DNA of 33,423 nucleotides from Deltaproteobacteria bacterium (GTDB lineage Bacteria; Myxococcota_A; UBA796): NCBI GenBank assembly GCA_002683315.1, contig NYTD01000114.1, positions 1 to 33,423 of the forward strand, read 5' to 3'. Shown piece by piece: positions 28,517 to 33,423 of this stretch (position 1 is its first letter; each line of letters starts with the position of its first letter). The notes under the pieces were generated by a model. It saw only the letters and a program-made list of their open reading frames with translations, ran no database searches and was not told where the DNA came from. The position numbers and the translations under genes were made by a program.

Positions 28517-29971
28517 ATGTCATCTCTCTCTTCTTTGTATAAACCATCACTCTCTCTGCTCACAGATTTGTATCAGCTCACCATGAGTTACGGATACTGG
28601 AAGAATGGAATGCAAAACCACGAAGCAGTCTTTAACCTATTTTTCAGAAGAACTCCTTTTTCTGGAGGATATGCTATTACAGCTGGACTTGAGCAAGCTG
28701 CAGAACTAATATCCAAATCACACTTCACACAAGAAGACTTGGATTATCTATCAACCCTCACCGGCAATGATGGAGAACCCCTCTTTGAAGACGGATTTCT
28801 CTCTTATCTACAAACGAGCAAAAACTCCATTGATCTTGATGCGATTCCCGAAGGTTCTTTGGCATTCCCTCATGAACCCATCCTAAGACTTCGTGGGCCA
28901 ATAATCCCCTGTCAGTTATTGGAAACACCACTACTTACACTCATTAATTTCCAAACCCTTATCGCCACAAAAGCATCTCGGGTCTGTCGCGCAGCGGAAG
29001 ATGATCTGGTTCTTGAATTTGGTTTACGCCGAGCACAAGGATTTGATGGCGGATTGAGCGCCTCGCGTGCATCGTATATTGGGGGGTGTCATGCATCATC
29101 CAATGTTCAAGCTGGAAAACTGTATGATATTCCCGTCAAAGGCACACATGCTCATGCTTGGGTTATGATGTTCCCTTCTGAAATAGAATCTTTTGAAGCA
29201 TATGCAAGAGCAATGCCCAACAACTGCATTTTCCTTGTTGATACCTACGATACGATTGAAGGCGTACACAATGCTGTACGCATGGGTAAAAAACTACAAG
29301 AACAAGGACATCAGATGATTGGTATCCGGCTTGATTCGGGAGATATGGCAGAACTGAGCAAAGACGCGCGAAGAATTCTTGATGAGGGAGGATTCCCCGA
29401 TGCAAAAATAGTAGCCTCAGACAGCCTAGATGAGCGAAAGATTCAGACATTAAAGGCAAGAGGGGCAAAAATCCAAGTGTGGGGAGTTGGAACCAATCTG
29501 GTCACAGCAAAAGACCAACCTGCACTAGGAGGGGTGTATAAACTTGCTGCTGTTCGTCCTCCTGACGGAGATTGGGAGTATAAAGTCAAACTTTCCAATA
29601 CACCCATTAAGGTATCAAATCCAGGTATTCTCCAAATCCATCGATTTGTACATGAAGACGGAACGTTAGAGGGAGATCTATTGTTTAGTACAGAACATGG
29701 CTTATCAAGCTCACCTGCACACTCTCTTGTACAAGTCGGAGCAACTCATAGTTTCACGGGTACACCGAATCCGCTTTTACAAAAGATACTACGTGGAGGA
29801 GAATCTGTATGGACGCCACCCTCAATCCACGAAATCCGAGAACGAGCCAAAAGAGAGCTTGCCATGCTTCCTGAAAATCTTCTTGATTTTACAGTCAATA
29901 ATCCATACCCTGTCGCACTTGATACAATGGTCTATCGCCTCAAGCAGAGCCTTATTGAGAACGCTCGATGA
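28517..29971 (+). CDS. pncB: Nicotinate phosphoribosyltransferase
   Basis: LLTDLYQLTMSYGYWKNG, EAVFNLFFRRTPFSGGYAITAGLE, EFGLRRAQGFDGGLSASRASYIGGCHASSN, GIRLDSGDMAELSK, WGVGTNLVTAKDQPALGGVYKL; start chosen for SD GGAGG spacing. Confidence 0.93.
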   Translation: MSSLSSLYKPSLSLLTDLYQLTMSYGYWKNGMQNHEAVFNLFFRRTPFSGGYAITAGLEQAAELISKSHFTQEDLDYLSTLTGNDGEPLFEDGFLSYLQTSKNSIDLDAIPEGSLAFPHEPILRLRGPIIPCQLLETPLLTLINFQTLIATKASRVCRAAEDDLVLEFGLRRAQGFDGGLSASRASYIGGCHASSNVQAGKLYDIPVKGTHAHAWVMMFPSEIESFEAYARAMPNNCIFLVDTYDTIEGVHNAVRMGKKLQEQGHQMIGIRLDSGDMAELSKDARRILDEGGFPDAKIVASDSLDERKIQTLKARGAKIQVWGVGTNLVTAKDQPALGGVYKLAAVRPPDGDWEYKVKLSNTPIKVSNPGILQIHRFVHEDGTLEGDLLFSTEHGLSSSPAHSLVQVGATHSFTGTPNPLLQKILRGGESVWTPPSIHEIRERAKRELAMLPENLLDFTVNNPYPVALDTMVYRLKQSLIENAR

Positions 29972-30888
29972 ACACCTGTGTATTTTTCACAAGAGAATAT
30001 GAAGCTCTTGCACTAAGTATCGCAGCTCATAACGGATATTGCGTCGGAAGCATTACACACAAAACATTCCCTGATGGGGAACACTACATGTGCATTGAAA
30101 CATCGTTGTCCAATACTCATGCAATTCTGATTGGCGGATCTTTTTGTGATGAATCGACCTTGGAACTCTATGACTTGTCGTGTGGACTCATCGATCATGG
30201 TGCTCTTTCTCTCACATTGGTTTTGCCTTATTTTGGATATTCTACAATGGAGCGAGCTGTAAAACCCGGCGAAGTTGTAACAGCCAAAAATAGAGCGCGT
30301 CTCTTTTCTTCTATACCCAAAGCTCCATATGGAAATACCATGTATACCGTCGATCTACATACGGGCGGACTTCCTCATTACTTTGAGCAAGGCCTACGTG
30401 TTTTTCATATATATGCCAAAGCAGCAATTATCGAAGCATGTCAAATGTTGGATACCGAAACATTTGTCTTGGCCAGCACAGATGCTGGACGTGCCAAGTG
30501 GGTAGAAAGTCTTGCCAATGATATGAATGTCCCAGCGGCATTTATTTTTAAAAAACGTCTGTCGGGTTCTTTGACAAAAGTCCAAGCTGTTAGCGCCAAC
30601 GTCCAAGACCAAGATGTCATCATTTATGATGACATGATTCGTACAGGAGGATCTCTTATCGGTGCCGCACAAGCATACAAAGATTCTGGGGCGCGAAATA
30701 TCTGGGCGATTTGCACTCATGGTGTTTTTCCAAAAGGAGCAATACTACGCCTTCAAGAATCAAATCTCTTCCAACAGATTCTCTGTACAGATTCTCATCC
30801 CAATGCTCGTCAAGCACAACAACAATATCCTGACTTTGTCTCTGTACTTAGTTTACACACCATACTAGCAAAGGCACTTAAACCATGA
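29968..30888 (+). CDS. Ribose-phosphate pyrophosphokinase-like protein
   Basis: FPDGEHYMCIE, LVLPYFGYSTMERAVKPGEVVTAKNRARLFS, YTVDLHTGGLPHYF, VIIYDDMIRTGGSLIGAAQAYKDSGA; ATGA overlap with pncB. Confidence 0.88.
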   Translation: MNTCVFFTREYEALALSIAAHNGYCVGSITHKTFPDGEHYMCIETSLSNTHAILIGGSFCDESTLELYDLSCGLIDHGALSLTLVLPYFGYSTMERAVKPGEVVTAKNRARLFSSIPKAPYGNTMYTVDLHTGGLPHYFEQGLRVFHIYAKAAIIEACQMLDTETFVLASTDAGRAKWVESLANDMNVPAAFIFKKRLSGSLTKVQAVSANVQDQDVIIYDDMIRTGGSLIGAAQAYKDSGARNIWAICTHGVFPKGAILRLQESNLFQQILCTDSHPNARQAQQQYPDFVSVLSLHTILAKALKP

Positions 30889-31028
30889 AGAATACGACCA
30901 ATCCCCTAAAAGAAGGGTCAGCGAAAGATGTATTCATCAATGTTGGTACAGAAACCGAAGAAGTTGGAACATTTCTCCACCATCTCATAGAAGCAAGAGT
31001 ACTTCTCATTACCTACGCTGCTTTATAA
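30885..31028 (+). CDS. Small 47-aa ORF (absent from ORF track)
   Basis: ATGA overlap with prs stop; MKNTTNPLKEGSAKDVFINVGTETEEVGTFLHHLIEARVLLITYAAL*, ending 1 nt before the next ATG. Confidence 0.5.
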   Translation: MKNTTNPLKEGSAKDVFINVGTETEEVGTFLHHLIEARVLLITYAAL

Positions 31029-31029
31029 C

Positions 31030-32736
31030 ATGATTGATATACAGCAAATCCTCTCTAATGCCTTCCAACTACATCAAAAAGGAAATATTGAGGAGGCAGA
31101 TCAAATATATGAAACTCTTTTGGCCCAAAACAACGAAGAGGCCGAAATATTATTTTTGTCCAGCATGACCTCTTGGATGCTTGGAAGACATCAAGCAGCC
31201 TATTCTCGTCTCAAAAAAGCCATTCACATCGACCCTGATGAACGCTATTATGTTCTATTGGGTAATGTATGTCAGAGCTTGGGATACTTTGAAGAAGCGA
31301 TCACACAATATCGCACGGCCATTCAAAAAGGGAACAAAGAAGCTGATACTCATACCAATATGGGACTCGCTCTGTATGAATTAGGGCAAACGCTGGAAGC
31401 TCAAAAAGAACATTATATCGCAATAGAATATCAAAACGATCATCTTGGAGCCCACTACAATCTTGCACTCCTATTTTTATCTGAGCAGAAGTATGAGCAA
31501 GCCCAAAAGCATCTGCATCATGCGCAAAAAATAGCTCCGGAAGACATCGAAGTACTCAACAATCTTGGCAATACTTACCTTCATCTAGGAGATATCGGTA
31601 CCGCACGAACATTCTATGCCCAAGCTCTTGCACAAGAGCCCTATTATATTGAAGCGATGTACAACATGGCCATGAGCTATGAGGCGAGTGGGCAACTCAT
31701 GGAAGTCAAAAGAAGACTACAAACGTTGTTGGAGATACATCCCAAGAATCTACGATCAATGCGAACCCTTGCAGACATCATGATGAAAGAGCATAATTAC
31801 TACGGTGCAGAACAGCTTCTTTCCATCGCCTCTCGCATTTCCCCCAATCATCCTCCGACTCTGTCAAAAATCGCAGATTGCCTCATTCAACAAGATGAAT
31901 ATGCCTCTGCCATTACCGTTCTAGAACAAACCCTCACATTAGAAAAGACATCATATACTTGGATACAACTCGGTGTTGTCCAACGAGAATTACAATCCCA
32001 AAATGCTCTGTCTATCTGCAATGAAGATATCGCTCATTCTTTCCGGCAAGCGCTTCAGCTAGATCCAGATAGTGGCAAAGCACAATATCTATTGCATATG
32101 ATCGAAGGAGTTACTCCAGATCGAGCACCAAGCGATTATATCACAAACCTCTTTAATTTTTATGCGCCCAAATTTGAAGAACATCTCGTAGATATCCTCC
32201 AATATCAAACACCACAAAAACTAAAAGAGTTCTTGTGGGAAAGTACAACGAGTCGAATCTTTTCCAATGTTTTGGATTTGGGATGTGGAACAGGATTGAT
32301 GGGTAACGTCATGCATGAACACAGCGATCAGATCTTTGGTCTGGATCTCTCTCCACTCATGATTCAAGAAGCGGAAAAAAAAGACGTGTATACACAACTA
32401 TTCCTAGAAGACATCTTCTCTGTCTGCGATCTAGAAATACCACAACTTGATCTCATCATTGCTGCTGATGTGCTTGTATACGTGGGAGATCTGGCTCCTC
32501 TATTTACAATTCTTGCGCAAAAAATTCTCAAAAAAGGATATCTTCTCTTTTCTGTAGAAGAATGTTGTGATGGTTTCATCCTCGGTTCTGAGGCTCGATT
32601 CTTACACTCTTTGTCACATATCTACTCTTCACTCCCCCCATCAATAGAAATAGTTGCTACAAAAAGAGCACCATTACGAAAAAATAATGAAGAATGGGTA
32701 GAAGGACTCCTTCTACTTGCACAGAAAAAAATCTGA
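31030..32736 (+). CDS. TPR-repeat protein with C-terminal SAM-dependent methyltransferase domain
   Basis: Repeated TPR patterns (e.g. AHYNLALLFLSEQKYEQAQKHLHHAQKIAPEDIEVLNNLGNTYLHLGDIGTARTFYAQALAQEP) followed by VLDLGCGTGLMGNVM and LIIAADVLVYVGDL. Confidence 0.9.
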   Translation: MIDIQQILSNAFQLHQKGNIEEADQIYETLLAQNNEEAEILFLSSMTSWMLGRHQAAYSRLKKAIHIDPDERYYVLLGNVCQSLGYFEEAITQYRTAIQKGNKEADTHTNMGLALYELGQTLEAQKEHYIAIEYQNDHLGAHYNLALLFLSEQKYEQAQKHLHHAQKIAPEDIEVLNNLGNTYLHLGDIGTARTFYAQALAQEPYYIEAMYNMAMSYEASGQLMEVKRRLQTLLEIHPKNLRSMRTLADIMMKEHNYYGAEQLLSIASRISPNHPPTLSKIADCLIQQDEYASAITVLEQTLTLEKTSYTWIQLGVVQRELQSQNALSICNEDIAHSFRQALQLDPDSGKAQYLLHMIEGVTPDRAPSDYITNLFNFYAPKFEEHLVDILQYQTPQKLKEFLWESTTSRIFSNVLDLGCGTGLMGNVMHEHSDQIFGLDLSPLMIQEAEKKDVYTQLFLEDIFSVCDLEIPQLDLIIAADVLVYVGDLAPLFTILAQKILKKGYLLFSVEECCDGFILGSEARFLHSLSHIYSSLPPSIEIVATKRAPLRKNNEEWVEGLLLLAQKKI

Positions 32737-32777
32737 TATCAATTTTTATAGTCATAAAACTATATATTTTGATATCA
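32734..32777. repeat. 44-nt interrupted palindrome/hairpin at the compositional junction
   Basis: TGATATCAA (32734-32742) pairs with TTGATATCA (32769-32777); inner TATAGT (32747-32752) pairs with ACTATA (32759-32764); 6-nt loop; symmetric 4x4 internal loop. Confidence 0.8.
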
Positions 32778-33075
32778 TTTTTTCGCCTGTTAAAAAATCT
32801 TCATGATTATTACATATATTTCTTTTAAAAATAGCAGGTCCTAATGTTAAATTAAAATATTTAATATAATAACTTCTCCAACAATGAATTATTTTTTGAA
32901 TATAATAACTTTTTTTTAAAAAACATTGAAAATCTTCTAAAATTTCATTTTTTTTCCTTTTTTTACTTTTATAATTAAATTCACTCATAATTAATTTTAA
33001 TTCTTTTAAAGTAATCTTACATTCATTCAATAATGCGTAATCTTTGTAAGAATTTAATATTTTTTTTTTTTCCAT
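32752..33075 (-). CDS. Giant-virus-like (NCLDV) hypothetical protein, probably truncated at the junction
   Basis: Very AT-rich, Lys/Ile/Asn-rich ORF; FLKKSYYIQKIIHCWRSYYIKYFNLTLGPAIFKRNICNNHEDFLTGEK resembles the IQ-like 'LRGPA..kr..CvN.tDFfT' segment I recall from mimivirus-like/phycodnavirus proteins. Confidence 0.6.
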   Translation of the reverse strand: MEKKKILNSYKDYALLNECKITLKELKLIMSEFNYKSKKRKKNEILEDFQCFLKKSYYIQKIIHCWRSYYIKYFNLTLGPAIFKRNICNNHEDFLTGEKMISKYIVL

Positions 33076-33129
33076 ATATATTTAATCTTTATATATTTTT
33101 AAATTATCTTGGTGCCTTTAATACATATA

Positions 33130-33137
33130 AAAATTGA
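33130..33137 (+). promoter_or_regulatory. AAAATTGA, matching the mimivirus early promoter element
   Basis: Exact AAAATTGA octamer ending 31 nt before the ATG of the giant-virus-like ORF at 33169. Confidence 0.5.
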
Positions 33138-33168
33138 TTTAAAGATTTTCTTAGTATAATACATAACA

Positions 33169-33423
33169 ATGGCCTCTACTATCTGCTCACCTAAAGATTT
33201 CTCCCCATCTGAAAATATGATTTTTACCAAGCCTAAGACAAATAATTCTGGTGGTAAAACAATTGGTATTCTTAATTCAACTACAAAAAAATCTATTTTC
33301 ATGCAGACACCAGTTATGATGAATTGGGGGGTAAATACATATGATAATCCAAATGGAAAGAGTTATGATTTTTCGCTACAATTTCCTAGGGAAGAATTTT
33401 CAACAACAGAATTATTTGTCTTA
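33169..33423 (+). CDS. Giant-virus-like DUF5871-type hypothetical protein (3'-truncated by window edge)
   Basis: MASTICSPKDFSPSENMIFTKPKTNNSGGKTIGILNSTTKKSIFMQTPVMMNWGVNTYDNPNGKSYDFSLQFPREEFSTTELFVL has the GGKxixi...(I/V)QTPxMxxxxGvnxxd...YxlxLqF pattern I recall from NCLDV DUF5871 proteins; open to the window end. Confidence 0.7.
   Translation, partial: MASTICSPKDFSPSENMIFTKPKTNNSGGKTIGILNSTTKKSIFMQTPVMMNWGVNTYDNPNGKSYDFSLQFPREEFSTTELFVL

Noticed and set aside
32364-32579. Minus-strand ORF within the methyltransferase domain
   Set aside because: Antisense to the conserved methyltransferase frame.
33099-33302. 67-aa minus-strand ORF in the AT-rich tail
   Set aside because: Antisense to the DUF5871-like frame, which has the recognisable family pattern.

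Overview
The window is almost entirely a densely packed, moderate-GC bacterial chromosome segment. It has many ATGA start/stop overlaps and good Shine-Dalgarno sites. The many small lipoproteins and the domain mix (FHA, PP2C, TPR, PEGA) suggest a Myxococcota/'deltaproteobacterial'-like bacterium, but that taxonomy is inference only. Recognisable content, in order: UPF0462/C4orf33-like protein (partial), lipoprotein, GNAT, DNA/RNA methyltransferase, CysQ-like phosphatase, methylmalonyl-CoA epimerase, NagZ, a PP2C-like/FHA pair, a QueD-like/metalloprotease/glycosyltransferase/PEGA operon, RecQ, esterase, PI-PLC X-like protein, NupC-type transporter, a PAAR plus two short gp5/VgrG-like spike genes, a secreted 6 x 16-aa repeat protein, patatin, two polytopic membrane proteins, phosphomannomutase, YheT-like hydrolase, a pncB-prs pair, and a TPR-methyltransferase. 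The strongest anomaly is the last ~0.7 kb (from ~32,735). It turns sharply AT-rich and encodes two ORFs that look like nucleocytoplasmic large DNA virus (giant virus) proteins. One of them has an AAAATTGA mimivirus-type early promoter motif upstream. The junction sits on a 44-nt hairpin, which suggests a bacterium/giant-virus chimeric join (artefact more likely than true integration). Other notable signals are a series of ultra-short lipoprotein signal peptides, the 16-aa repeat protein next to an orphan injection-system spike cassette, and a 47-aa ORF missed by the ORF track. No rRNA, tRNA, CRISPR array or transposase was found.
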